Assembly (NCBI RefSeq): GCF_000317835.1
Contig: NC_019793.1
Span: 2,980,501-3,044,500 of the forward strand
Direction: 5' to 3'
Length of the DNA stretch: 64,000 nucleotides
Origin: Deinococcus peraridilitoris DSM 19664
Lineage (GTDB): Bacteria > Deinococcota > Deinococci > Deinococcales > Deinococcaceae
This document shows, piece by piece, positions 9,267 to 17,296 of the stretch. The notes under the pieces were generated by a model. That model saw only the letters and a program-made list of their open reading frames with translations. It was not told the DNA's origin and made no database searches. The position numbers were made by a program, and so were the translations under genes. Position 1 is the first letter of the stretch. Each line of letters opens with the position of its first letter.

Positions 9267-9887
9267 ATGCATTCGGACTTCATCGCCGTGCAGGGCGCGC
9301 TGACAGGGCAGGAGGCACAGTTTGCGGTTCTGGAGCTTCGCGGCGACCAGGCCCGCGTCACGCCGACGGTGGCCGCAGAGCTGCTCTACGCGCAGCTCAA
9401 CGAACGCTTCCGCGAGTCCTGGAGCCTCAGCTGGTCCGTCGAGAGCGTCTCGCCGCCTATCGTGCGCTGCCGCCTGGAGTTCCTGGGCCACGCCCGTGAG
9501 GGGCTGGGCGTGGCGCACGACCTTGCCGGGGCGCGCGGCGTGGCGCTCACAGAGGCGGCGCGGGCGTGGCAGCTGCTCCCTGCCACCTATGGCACCGAGG
9601 ACGCCTGGGTCGAGTACGATCCCGAAGACGGACCCAACACCAGCGAACTGGGCGCGCCCGACACGGATGAAGGCCCAGCGGCCCGGCCCGTTCACCAGAG
9701 CGAGCCTCCCCGTGACCCCCAGATGGAGAAGGCCAAGAAGCACATCGATGACCTGATGGACCAGCTGCGCGAGCAGGGCCTGGGCAAGCAGGCCAGCCTG
9801 GTGCTGGTGCGGCACGGCGGGTACGGCCAGTCGGTCGAGGAGAGCCGCCGGGTCTACGCCGAACTGAAGGCGCTGCAAAAAGGCTGA
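9267..9887 (+). CDS. Conserved Deinococcus-Thermus protein, possible Rad52/DdrA-like ssDNA-binding protein
   Basis: 206 residues, no signal peptide or membrane segment. Residues ~40-115 resemble the Rad52-fold core of DdrA from memory of that family: LNERFRESWSLSW, then PIVRCRLEFLGHAREGLG, a helix rich in alanine, and DAWVEYDPEDG. A low-complexity acidic linker (~118-150) leads to a conserved helical tail (EKAKKHIDDLMDQLREQ, GGYGQSVEESRRVYAELKAL). The Rad52/DdrA assignment is an inference from pattern similarity, not from an alignment. It forms an operon with the metallophosphoesterase gene, one base apart. If right, it would bind single-stranded DNA ends. Confidence 0.55.
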   Translation: MHSDFIAVQGALTGQEAQFAVLELRGDQARVTPTVAAELLYAQLNERFRESWSLSWSVESVSPPIVRCRLEFLGHAREGLGVAHDLAGARGVALTEAARAWQLLPATYGTEDAWVEYDPEDGPNTSELGAPDTDEGPAARPVHQSEPPRDPQMEKAKKHIDDLMDQLREQGLGKQASLVLVRHGGYGQSVEESRRVYAELKALQKG

Positions 9888-9888
9888 C

Positions 9889-10650
9889 GTGCACAAGTTC
9901 ATTGCGATCGGCGACGTGCACGCGGACTGGGCGACCCTGTGGGCCGCCCTGCGCGCCGCCTACGCCATGGACGCCTATGGCGCCCCCACCGGCCCCCTGG
10001 TGGCCGGACATTTTCAGGTGGTCCTGATCGGCGACCTGGTGCACCCCAAAAACCGCTCGGATTATTCGCGTCTGTCCGGCAAAGGAGATTTTGACTTCTC
10101 CAACCCCGACCACCTGACCCTGGCCGCCAGCGCGCAGATTCAGCAGCTCGAACGCCTCAAGGCATTTGCGGACGCTGCCTGCGGTCACGTGCACATCCTG
10201 CTGGGCAACCACGACGACGCCGTATTGCACACCAACCTGCTGCTCGGCACCGGCGGTGGCATCGTGCACACCGAGTTCGACCCGAACCGTGGTGGGGTCG
10301 CCCTGCCCGACCACCTGCGTGAGTGGTTTTTGGGTTTCGCGCGGGAAGTGCGTATTGGCAACCTGCAGTTCGCGCACGTCGGCCCGCTGCCCAGCATGGC
10401 GTTTTACGACGACCTTTTTTACGGCGATCACACCCACAAGACCTGGTGGCGCGAGCAGCCTGAACTGGTGCAGCTCAGCGGCCTGCGCTTTGGCGTGTAC
10501 GGGCATACCCAGATGCAGGGAGGCATCTATGTGCACGCGAGTGGCACTTTCGCGATGATCGACGCGCTCTCGGCGCGTGAATACCTGGAGATCATCGTCC
10601 GACCGGAACTGGAGCAGCCCGTGACGACCTACCGGGTCGCGCCGTTCTGA
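9889..10650 (+). CDS. Metallophosphoesterase
   Basis: A 253-residue calcineurin-type phosphoesterase with a dinuclear metal centre. The motifs are complete: GDVHADW (residues 8-14), GDLVHP (about 49-54), GNHDD (about 105-109), AHVGPL and the C-terminal YGHTQM. The substrate, a phosphomonoester, dinucleotide or nucleic acid, cannot be read from the sequence. The GTG start at 9889 lies one base after the stop of the DdrA-like gene, so translation is coupled. The pairing of a putative ssDNA-binding protein with a phosphoesterase hints at a nucleic-acid function. Confidence 0.85.
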   Translation: MHKFIAIGDVHADWATLWAALRAAYAMDAYGAPTGPLVAGHFQVVLIGDLVHPKNRSDYSRLSGKGDFDFSNPDHLTLAASAQIQQLERLKAFADAACGHVHILLGNHDDAVLHTNLLLGTGGGIVHTEFDPNRGGVALPDHLREWFLGFAREVRIGNLQFAHVGPLPSMAFYDDLFYGDHTHKTWWREQPELVQLSGLRFGVYGHTQMQGGIYVHASGTFAMIDALSAREYLEIIVRPELEQPVTTYRVAPF

Positions 10651-10684
10651 CGATCGAGGTCGGTTCTCAGGCCTCAGATTGCAG

Positions 10685-10713
10685 TTGACAAGACAAAGGA
10701 CCCTCGCTAGACT
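10685..10713 (+). promoter_or_regulatory. Strong sigma-A promoter of the tRNA operon
   Basis: TTGACA at 10685-10690 and TAGACT at 10708-10713 with the ideal 17-base spacer. It lies about 50 bases before tRNA-Asp and is the best consensus promoter in the first 12 kb. Confidence 0.85.
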
Positions 10714-10764
10714 TGAACGCGCTGAGAGAAAGCCCTTTTGCAGAGGAGTTTTTGCAGCAGTTGT

Positions 10765-10840
<76 letters not shown>

Positions 10841-10874
10841 CAACCTGCCCGAAGTCAATTGATCAGGGCACATC

Positions 10875-10950
<76 letters not shown>

Positions 10951-10958
10951 GAAGAAGA

Positions 10959-10983
10959 AAACCCCGTTCCAGGCGGGGTTTTT
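10959..10983 (+). terminator. Rho-independent terminator of the tRNA operon
   Basis: The 8-bp stem AAACCCCG / CGGGGTTT is followed by further T residues immediately after tRNA-Phe. Confidence 0.88.
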
Positions 10984-11027
10984 CTGTTTGTGCGAGCTTT
11001 GGGTCTGATGGGATAGATTGATCATGC

Positions 11028-12140
11028 TCAGCTCGACTGACCATCGAGCGTGACCGACACCTGCTGCGTCTTGCCTTCACGCCAGATTTCCAGCTTCAAG
11101 GTTGCTCCGGTTGCCTTGTCTTGCACGGCGCGCTGCAGGGTCTGGGCATCCTGAACTTTCTGGCCGTCCACCGCGACGATCACGTCACCACCCAGGCGCA
11201 GTTCGGTGTTCTCGAGACGCCTCACCTGACTGCCGCCTCGCAGGCCTGCTTTTGCGGCGGGGCTGCCTGCTTCCACGTCCTGCACCAGCAGCCCCTCGGT
11301 GGGCAGGCTCAGGTTACGCAGGTCCGAGGCGCTGAAGTTGCGTAAGTCCACGAAGCGCACGCCAAGCCGCGGGCGTTGCTCTGCCTGGCCCTGTTTCCCG
11401 GCGCGCAGGTCGGCCAGCAGCGATTTGACGGTGTTCACGGGCATCGCCGCGCCGCTCGTACCCAGGGCGAAGGGTTCGTTCAGGCGCACCCCGAAACGTC
11501 CCGTACTGAGTGCCACCACTTCACCCTGCGCGTTTACGAGTGGGCCACCCCGTGCCTGGGCATTGAGGGACGTGTCGAGGGACAGTTCATTGTTCCCGGC
11601 GGGGGCGCGACTGAACGTGACCTCCTGGGCGCTGAAGCCACCCTCAGGAGTCAGGCCGAGCGCGATAAGCTTCTGACCGGAGCGCAGGCTGTCGCTGTTG
11701 CCGAGTGTAACGGGCCGCACGAGGCTTTTGGGCAGGTTCTCGACTTTCAGCAGGGCCAGGTCGTGCTGGGGCTGCGTTCCGACGACGTTCGCCGGATGGG
11801 ATTGGCCACCGCGCAGTTTTACGGTGACGCGGTCATGGCCCTGCACGAGGCGGTAGCTGGTGAGGATTTCATCGTCGCTGATGACAATGCCCGTGCCAGT
11901 ACCCAGCCAGGGAAGCAGGGTATTGGGAAAGGGGCTCCAGCCGCGTGAACCTTGCTGGGTGCCGCGCGCCTGGGTGGTGGAGACGCTCACCAGACCTTCG
12001 AGGGCACGGTCGATGCTGGCAAGTGCGGGAGTTCTGCTGGGCGTCTGGGTCTGGGCTTGTGCGAATACGACAGAGGGCTGCGCGGTCACCTGCCCGAACA
12101 AGAGGGCCGCCAGCAGAAAAGGAAGGGTCAGGCGGGACAT
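11028..12140 (-). CDS. HtrA/DegP-like protein with a degenerate catalytic triad (pseudoprotease)
   Basis: 370 residues: signal peptide (LTLPFLLAALLFG, cleavage near residue 20-30), a trypsin-like domain (about 45-240) and a PDZ domain (about 255-365, with AGSPAAKAGL and GGDVIVAVDGQKV). The fold signatures of HtrA are kept, but the catalytic histidine position reads ILTSYRLV (Arg97 for His) and the serine position reads ARGGPLV (Arg197 for Ser in xSGGP). The aspartate (HDLALLK, D127) remains. It should therefore not cleave peptides and may act as a chaperone, sensor or regulator in the periplasm. The start is chosen at the ATG preceded by AAAGGTGAT. It follows hsp20 on the same strand, beyond a terminator. 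Confidence 0.88.
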   Translation of the reverse strand: MSRLTLPFLLAALLFGQVTAQPSVVFAQAQTQTPSRTPALASIDRALEGLVSVSTTQARGTQQGSRGWSPFPNTLLPWLGTGTGIVISDDEILTSYRLVQGHDRVTVKLRGGQSHPANVVGTQPQHDLALLKVENLPKSLVRPVTLGNSDSLRSGQKLIALGLTPEGGFSAQEVTFSRAPAGNNELSLDTSLNAQARGGPLVNAQGEVVALSTGRFGVRLNEPFALGTSGAAMPVNTVKSLLADLRAGKQGQAEQRPRLGVRFVDLRNFSASDLRNLSLPTEGLLVQDVEAGSPAAKAGLRGGSQVRRLENTELRLGGDVIVAVDGQKVQDAQTLQRAVQDKATGATLKLEIWREGKTQQVSVTLDGQSS

Positions 12141-12176
12141 GCTGATCACCTTTGTTCTCAGAATGAGTTGCAGGGT

Positions 12177-12208
12177 AAAACCCGTGCCTGGAAAGCGTCC
12201 AGGCACGG
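12177..12208 (-). terminator. Rho-independent terminator downstream of hsp20
   Basis: The 11-bp perfect stem CCGTGCCTGGA (12182-12192) / TCCAGGCACGG (12198-12208) is followed on the minus strand by GTTTT. It separates hsp20 from the HtrA-like gene, so that gene would be read by readthrough or its own promoter. Confidence 0.8.
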
Positions 12209-12219
12209 TGAGATGGAGT

Positions 12220-12672
12220 TCAGGCCAGCCGTTTGATTTCGATCTTGCGCGTGCGGGCTTCGGGCACCTTGGGCAGTTCGAGGTGCAGGATGCCGTCTTT
12301 CACGCTGGCTTCCACGGCGTCCGCTTCCACTTTGACGGGGAGCGACAAGGTGTACTGGAATTCGCCGTGCGGCATGGTCTTCACCCAGTAGCGTTTGTCC
12401 TCGCTGAGCTTGGCGTACTGCCCGCGGATGTAGAGGATCATACCTTCGACCTGTAAATCGAGGTCTTCGGCGCGCACGCCGGGGATGGCCATGTCGATTG
12501 CAACGCGGTCATCGGTTTCGTACATGTCCAGCGGAAAGCGATGACTGCCCGTGGATTGCAGCAACGAACTGGTCAAGTCGTCAAACAGGCGGGTCAGATT
12601 GCCTCCGAGGGTGGCTGGGCTGCTCATCGCGTCCAGCCCCCAGCGGTCATTGCGGGATGGGACAAGTGCCAT
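12220..12672 (-). CDS. Small heat-shock protein, Hsp20/alpha-crystallin family
   Basis: An ATP-independent holdase chaperone of 150 residues. The alpha-crystallin domain spans about residues 48-140: MYETDDRVAIDMAIPGV opens it, GEFQYTLSLPVKV is the conserved core strand, and ASVKDGILHLELPK closes it. It ends with a short basic tail (RKIEIKRLA) instead of a clear IxI motif further on. A strong ribosome binding site (GGAGGTGA) precedes the ATG. Upstream is a consensus promoter and a long palindrome that presumably controls heat or stress induction. Confidence 0.95.
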   Translation of the reverse strand: MALVPSRNDRWGLDAMSSPATLGGNLTRLFDDLTSSLLQSTGSHRFPLDMYETDDRVAIDMAIPGVRAEDLDLQVEGMILYIRGQYAKLSEDKRYWVKTMPHGEFQYTLSLPVKVEADAVEASVKDGILHLELPKVPEARTRKIEIKRLA

Positions 12673-12687
12673 AAGTCACCTCCAAGA

Positions 12688-12738
12688 GTTGAATTGTGTG
12701 TAGGACGTGCAAAACCGGTTTTGACCCTACAATTCAAC
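12688..12738. promoter_or_regulatory. 51-bp interrupted palindrome between the hsp20 promoter and start
   Basis: Outer arms GTTGAATTGT (12688-12697) and ACAATTCAAC (12729-12738) are perfectly inverted, inner TAGG/CCTA segments also match, and the centre is the perfect 12-bp palindrome AAAACCGGTTTT (12711-12722). It sits directly downstream of the -10 box and so would cover the transcription start. It may be a repressor operator; the transcript could also fold with TGTAGG pairing CCTACA around a CAAAA-CCGG-TTTTG hairpin. Confidence 0.7.
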
Positions 12739-12767
12739 CATATAAAACCTGAGCGCTGTTTTGTCAA
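12739..12767 (-). promoter_or_regulatory. Consensus promoter of hsp20
   Basis: On the minus strand TTGACA (12762-12767) and TATATG (12739-12744) are separated by 17 bases. The predicted start of transcription falls inside the palindrome at 12688-12738. Confidence 0.8.
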
Positions 12768-13100
12768 GGGGTTATGGGCAGCATCAATCCGAGTGGCTCA
12801 TGCAGGCGTGATGGTAAACGCCCATTTTTTGCTGTTCAGCGTCCAGATCAACCCTGAGCAGAAGTTGTTTCGTTGGCCTCATGCTGCTCAGTGCGGACGG
12901 CCTGACAGTACTTCACGCCCATACTGCGGATATGGACAGGCTGGCGTGCCGTCTTGATTTCCGCTGCTGTTGGAACAGTAAGGAGTTCACCCAGAGCCAG
13001 GAACAACGACGCTTTGGTTGTCGTGCAGCGTACTCAAGAAATCAGGTTGAGAAAGATCCCAAGGCAGAGTGTGTCATGCAGTCTGACGGCCTGAGAGAAT
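12768..13100. other. Intergenic region upstream of hsp20, no gene seen
   Basis: About 330 bases between the hsp20 promoter and the broken IS transposase. Short frames are open but none resembles a protein. The left end of the insertion sequence probably lies in here; I could not find terminal inverted repeats I would defend. Confidence 0.45.
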
Positions 13101-14353
13101 TTATGAGGCTGGCCGAAAAGCGAGCGTCCAGACGGTATTGAGGGCGTCTGTAAGCGAAGGTCTTCGACGTTCGTGGGACGGCGGCCGGGACGGGTCAGGA
13201 TCAGCTCCCCCGACCAGACGCAACACGGCAAAGAAGGGTTTGCCCTGGGACAAGGTACGCTGCACAGTTCTCCAGCCCAGCTTGAAGTACGACAGTCCCC
13301 GCTGCCAGTGAGAATCCACACTTCTCCGCTCTCCCGTGTCGACAGTGAAGGTCCCTTCGGAGACCAGCAGCAAGGTCGACACGGCCAGCACCAACATCAA
13401 ACGGTCCAGCATCGCGGCATCCCGTAACCTCGAATCCTCCAGATTGAAGCCACCGCTTTTATTTTATCGTCAAGGAAGCCCTGTTCAATCTCGAACCTGC
13501 GCTGATACTCCTCCAAGGTATCGAGATTGGTCTTCTCGCTGCTGACCACCAGCCAGCTCTCCCTGGCGCCGTTCAAGTGGGCGCAGGCGAGGTGAACAGG
13601 GCCGAACTGCTCGTTGGTCAGGTGGACGTGGTGATAGAACTTTGCCGTTCCATGCGTCAGTTGCACGTCGCTGACCTTGCCAAGCTTGGCGCCGAGCGGG
13701 GAAAACACGCTCAGGTGTGCTTTCAGGCGGATGCGGTACTGCCAGCCACACGCACGAAAGCAGCGCAGCAAGTCCACGTCGACAAAGCCACGGTCGGCCA
13801 GCACCAGCACATCCTGCTGGCCCAGATAATCCAACACGCCTTTGACTTCGGCCAACACCGGCTGAAGTTGTTCCATGCCCACCTGCGCACTGCGGTGCTC
13901 GATGACCTTCCAGCACAACGGCACCGCCCGGCCCCGATACAGCACAGCCACACGGATCAGGCAGAACTGCTCGAAGCGCGCAAGGCCCCAAACCGTTTTG
14001 GGGCCTGTTTTGCGCAAGAACAGCAAGCTGGTATCCAGCGCCAGGACCAGGCGCTGTGTTCCCCAGTGCCGTAAGGCTTGTAGGATCAATGGGCCATACA
14101 GCGTGGTGGGATGAATAGCGTTGTTCTCCAGCCAGCGGATGAAGCGACGCTCGGTACTTTGCGCGAACTTCGCTTTCGAGATCACGAAACTCGTCCACTC
14201 CGGGAGGTTCACCGAGGCGGTCTGCAGCAGGCCGGTCACCATCCAGGCCAGCGTCTGTGCATTCCGGCGGTCATTCCAGAGACAGGGATGGAGATGGTGG
14301 AGGACCGCCTGACACAGCTTTTCGGCGTCCGAGGTGGTGTTCGCGACCTTCAT
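13101..14353 (-). pseudogene. IS4-family transposase, broken by a 5-bp tandem duplication
   Basis: A DDE transposase of about 415 residues in two frames. The first frame carries the catalytic aspartates (LALDTSLL and LVLADRGFVDVD) and the IS4 YREK signature ([16 protein letters not shown]). Just after it, on the minus strand, the sequence reads GATAAAATAAAAGC: a tandem repeat of ATAAA. Deleting one copy restores the expected D-D-K-S-G-G-F reading and joins the C-terminal frame ([19 protein letters not shown]), which ends at 13101. A -1 ribosomal slip at the A-rich stretch could also join the frames, so residual activity is not excluded. The ATG at 14353 is the likely start; IS ends were not resolved. 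Confidence 0.85.
13449..13458 (-). repeat. 5-bp tandem duplication inside the transposase
   Basis: ATAAA occurs twice in direct tandem on the minus strand, directly after the YREK lysine codon region. It shifts the frame by +5 and separates the two transposase parts. Confidence 0.75.
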
Positions 14354-14406
14354 CTCACGAGTCTGCAAGCGTGCCCAGGTGGCGAGGTGAGGCAGCGCTG
14401 AGCGGG

Positions 14407-14412
14407 TAGGAT
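14407..14412 (+). promoter_or_regulatory. -10 box of a leaderless promoter
   Basis: TAGGAT ends 6 bases before the GTG at 14419. It supports that start and a leaderless mRNA. Confidence 0.6.
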
Positions 14413-14418
14413 CAGGCT

Positions 14419-14817
14419 GTGGAGTTCGAAGAGCAATACGAGTCGGTGCTGATGAACATCGAACTGGCCGTCATGGATGTGTACCTGGACCATCCCCAGT
14501 TGCACGATGCGCAGGTGGATACCGCGCTGGGCGCGTTGATCTCCCGTTATAAAGCGGAGGCGCTGGGTCGGGAGGCGGGCTCGCCTCAGTTACCGGAGCC
14601 TTCTATGCTGGTGTTCAATTCGGTACGGGACACGGCGGAGTTGATGTTGGGCCGCCCTGAGCAGGTCATGGACACGATCAGCTTGGAAGAAGTGGTCTCA
14701 TGCTTGCAACGTATCCGCAAGTCGGTTGGCTTCTGGAGCAAGCGCAGCGGCAAGCAGGGTTATTTGAACTTCGTTCGCTCCCAGCTCTACGCCCCCGACA
14801 CTGACCCTTCCTCATAA
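14419..14817 (+). CDS. Conserved protein of unknown function
   Basis: 132 residues, acidic and helical, no signal peptide or membrane segment. The pattern FEEQYESVLMNIELAVMDVY, HPQLHDAQVDTALGALIS and LMLGRPEQV resembles a small uncharacterised family I remember from cyanobacteria and Chloroflexi, but I cannot attach a function. The last 50 residues (LEEVVSCLQRIRKSVGFWSK) form a predicted amphipathic helix plus a basic tail. The GTG start has a leaderless promoter 6 bases upstream. It stands alone next to an insertion sequence, so it may be part of an accessory stretch. Confidence 0.75.
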   Translation: MEFEEQYESVLMNIELAVMDVYLDHPQLHDAQVDTALGALISRYKAEALGREAGSPQLPEPSMLVFNSVRDTAELMLGRPEQVMDTISLEEVVSCLQRIRKSVGFWSKRSGKQGYLNFVRSQLYAPDTDPSS

Positions 14818-15010
14818 ATTCTGTCAGGCCGCCAGGTCATGCAGTATCTGCAGGACTTTCTTCGCGGAGGATTTTATCCTCGGGTAGCATGATGGCAGTG
14901 CGATCCGGCATCGGCTCCCGGAGTTGATAAGCCCTACAAGACAAAACTTCAATGCCCACTTCACGGCATGTCAGTTGTCAAATGCGGTCAAGATGAGGGT
15001 AATGACGTGG

Positions 15011-15016
15011 TAGGTT
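15011..15016 (+). promoter_or_regulatory. Possible -10 box
   Basis: TAGGTT ends 6 bases before the GTG at 15023. It is weaker than the other leaderless candidates because the box departs from consensus at two positions. Confidence 0.4.
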
Positions 15017-15022
15017 GTTGGA

Positions 15023-17188
15023 GTGCATAATTCTAACTTTTCTCACACAGTGCGTGGGATTTTCGTAATTATCGGCCCGCTATTGCCTTTCCTCGTCAGC
15101 GCCTGTGGAGGAGGAGGGCTAGGTGGTCTCTCTCCAGATACGACCATCCAACTGCGTGTCGGCACGCATACTTCTCTTCTGCCCAGTACGAGTGCGGCGA
15201 TGTTTGGCGCACAGAGCGGCCAACTGTTGACAATGCAGGCCGTCACGCAGGTCTCGTCACAGCTTCAAGCACTTGGCTTGTCCCCCTTATCCAGCCACCA
15301 GGGAGAGGTTGATGGGGTGAACTTCTATGTCAGCATCCTGGGGACCAACGCCCGTCCAGTCGGCAAGCAGGATATCAAACTGGCGTTCTCAGGCCCAAAA
15401 GGCCAGTACGAGAAGACTGCCACCTATGATGGACGCGCGGCTTGGGATTATTATTCGTATGACAGCCAGGGTGCGGGAGACTATACGGTCCGGCTGAACC
15501 CTGCAAAAGCGCAGGCCGATGCCAGAGCGACCGTCGATCTGAATCAGCGTCTGCCCGTTCCCGAGTCCCCCTCTGTCTCCATATTTACGGACGCTGCCCA
15601 CGTCAGTACGCAGGCCGTCATGGGAGGAAAGGCCTACTTTGCCGCCATCCTGGATGCGCAGGGCAATTTCCTGAAGGAGGGGGCGAGTACCAGTGAGCAC
15701 TTTGCACCGACACTGTTCATTTCCTCGTCGGACGGAATCGACTTCAAGCACCTGGAAAACTACTATCTGCTGCAGGTCGCTTACGGCTGGCCAGCCGACG
15801 CCGACCCTACCCAGGCGCTAACGAACGCCTCCGCGCAGATGAACTCGTCCTTGCTGATCACGCCCCTCCTGAAAGCGGACTACACGTCGCTCAGTGCCCC
15901 CTCACTGCTGTTTGGTCCGAGCAAGAGCAACACGCTCATACAGTTTCAGAACCGGGGCCAGCTCGACCTGACCTACAGTGCCACTTCCGATGCCAGTTGG
16001 CTGCGCGTAACAACGGCTGCCTCGGGAACGCTCAAACCCTGGGATAAGACCAACATCGGCGTCAACGCCAGCTGTCCCGCGCCAGGCCAGGTCTATCACG
16101 GGCACGTCACCGTGCGCACCAACGACCCGTTCGAGCCGCAGGCCACGTACAAGGTCACCCTGGACTGCACGGCGTCCCCCACGTTAACGGAAAACTGGAC
16201 GTCACAGAACCTTGGGTACAGTAACTATCATCAGAACGCGGTCATTTCTTATGCATCCGATGGAAGCCGGGCCGTCCTGGCTCCGGAAGCTTATGACTGT
16301 CGGTACAACGTCGTGAATACAGCAAATGGGAGCGTGGTCGGCTCGCAACAGCTGTCCATGCGCAATTGCGGGCAGCTGTCTTGGCGACCCCAGTACCAGC
16401 AACTGGTCGTGAGCAGCGCGTATGGCAGCGACCTGACCTTGTTGGATGTGACAAGTGGCACCACCCTCCGCACGTTTTCCACGCCGACCTCCAGTTACGG
16501 CACTGAACAGGTCACTGCTGTCGCCCTGAGCACTGACGGCTCCAGGCTGGCTGCAGCGAGTGGCCCCACCCTTACAGTCTGGAACATCGATGACGGCGCG
16601 TATCTGTTCAGTAGAACCTTAAGTACGGGAAGTAGGGAAATTCGGTCGATGAGTTTCAGCCCAGATGGAACAAAGCTGGCGCTTGGCTACGAGGTCTACT
16701 CCTCCTCTTTTTCCCACAGCATGGATATCATTGACGTCGGTTCTGGTGAGGTGCAGCCCAAACTGGGCGCTCATGCGGAAGTGCCCGGCCTGGTGTCTAG
16801 TGCGCCTCAATTCGCCTGGGGTCCCGACGGAACGCAGCTTGCCGTGGCGTTCACGACTGACTATCCCTACAACAATGGGTGGCTCGGTGTGTGGCGTACC
16901 GACAGCTTTGAGCAGCTTTGGCTTCAGGACGGCCTCACCATGAGCAAAGACCTAGGATGGAGCACGGACGGGCGCTTTCTGGCGGCGCGCCAGGATATCA
17001 ACGGCGACAGCCCGGCCAAGAAGGCAGTTGTCTTCTGGTCCGCCACTTCCGGAGCGCAAATGCTACGTTACGGCCCTCAAACGCGCGATCAGTCTAGCGT
17101 GACAGGCTTTCGCTGGGCACCGCAGGACTCCAGCATCCTCGTGGCCTTCGAGACGGGAATCTTTCGGCGATTGACCCTCAAGCCCTGA
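15023..17188 (+). CDS. Large lipoprotein with BACON-like and WD40-like propeller regions
   Basis: 721 residues. An N-terminal hydrophobic stretch ends in the lipobox LVSAC followed by a glycine run, so it should be lipidated and surface or periplasm exposed. Residues ~295-385 look like a BACON/Ig-like domain (SDASWLRVTTAASGTL, HVTVRTNDPFEPQ). From ~395 to the end are repeated blade-like units (LSTDGSRLAAASG, FSPDGTKLALGY, WGPDGTQLAVAF, WSTDGRFLAARQD) of a WD40/TolB-type beta-propeller. No function can be assigned; protein or polysaccharide binding is usual for such folds. Composition is less GC-rich at the 5' end than in the core genes. Confidence 0.8.
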   Translation: MHNSNFSHTVRGIFVIIGPLLPFLVSACGGGGLGGLSPDTTIQLRVGTHTSLLPSTSAAMFGAQSGQLLTMQAVTQVSSQLQALGLSPLSSHQGEVDGVNFYVSILGTNARPVGKQDIKLAFSGPKGQYEKTATYDGRAAWDYYSYDSQGAGDYTVRLNPAKAQADARATVDLNQRLPVPESPSVSIFTDAAHVSTQAVMGGKAYFAAILDAQGNFLKEGASTSEHFAPTLFISSSDGIDFKHLENYYLLQVAYGWPADADPTQALTNASAQMNSSLLITPLLKADYTSLSAPSLLFGPSKSNTLIQFQNRGQLDLTYSATSDASWLRVTTAASGTLKPWDKTNIGVNASCPAPGQVYHGHVTVRTNDPFEPQATYKVTLDCTASPTLTENWTSQNLGYSNYHQNAVISYASDGSRAVLAPEAYDCRYNVVNTANGSVVGSQQLSMRNCGQLSWRPQYQQLVVSSAYGSDLTLLDVTSGTTLRTFSTPTSSYGTEQVTAVALSTDGSRLAAASGPTLTVWNIDDGAYLFSRTLSTGSREIRSMSFSPDGTKLALGYEVYSSSFSHSMDIIDVGSGEVQPKLGAHAEVPGLVSSAPQFAWGPDGTQLAVAFTTDYPYNNGWLGVWRTDSFEQLWLQDGLTMSKDLGWSTDGRFLAARQDINGDSPAKKAVVFWSATSGAQMLRYGPQTRDQSSVTGFRWAPQDSSILVAFETGIFRRLTLKP

Positions 17189-17296
17189 GGCGTGGAATGT
17201 CACGCACTGGGACATTTTTACGATGTGAAGTGTCCCAGCACTAATCTCGGCGTTACCCAAGGCTGAAACACCGTGGGCACCTCCCGGCCATAAGCG

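Noticed and set aside
7407..9902. A very long open frame on the minus strand opposite the acyl-CoA dehydrogenase and the DdrA-like gene
   Set aside because: Antisense shadow of a clear high-GC gene pair; no recognisable domain and no promoter.
13449..13458. Programmed -1 frameshift as first explanation for the IS4 break
   Set aside because: The ATAAA tandem repeat explains it more simply, though slippage remains possible.
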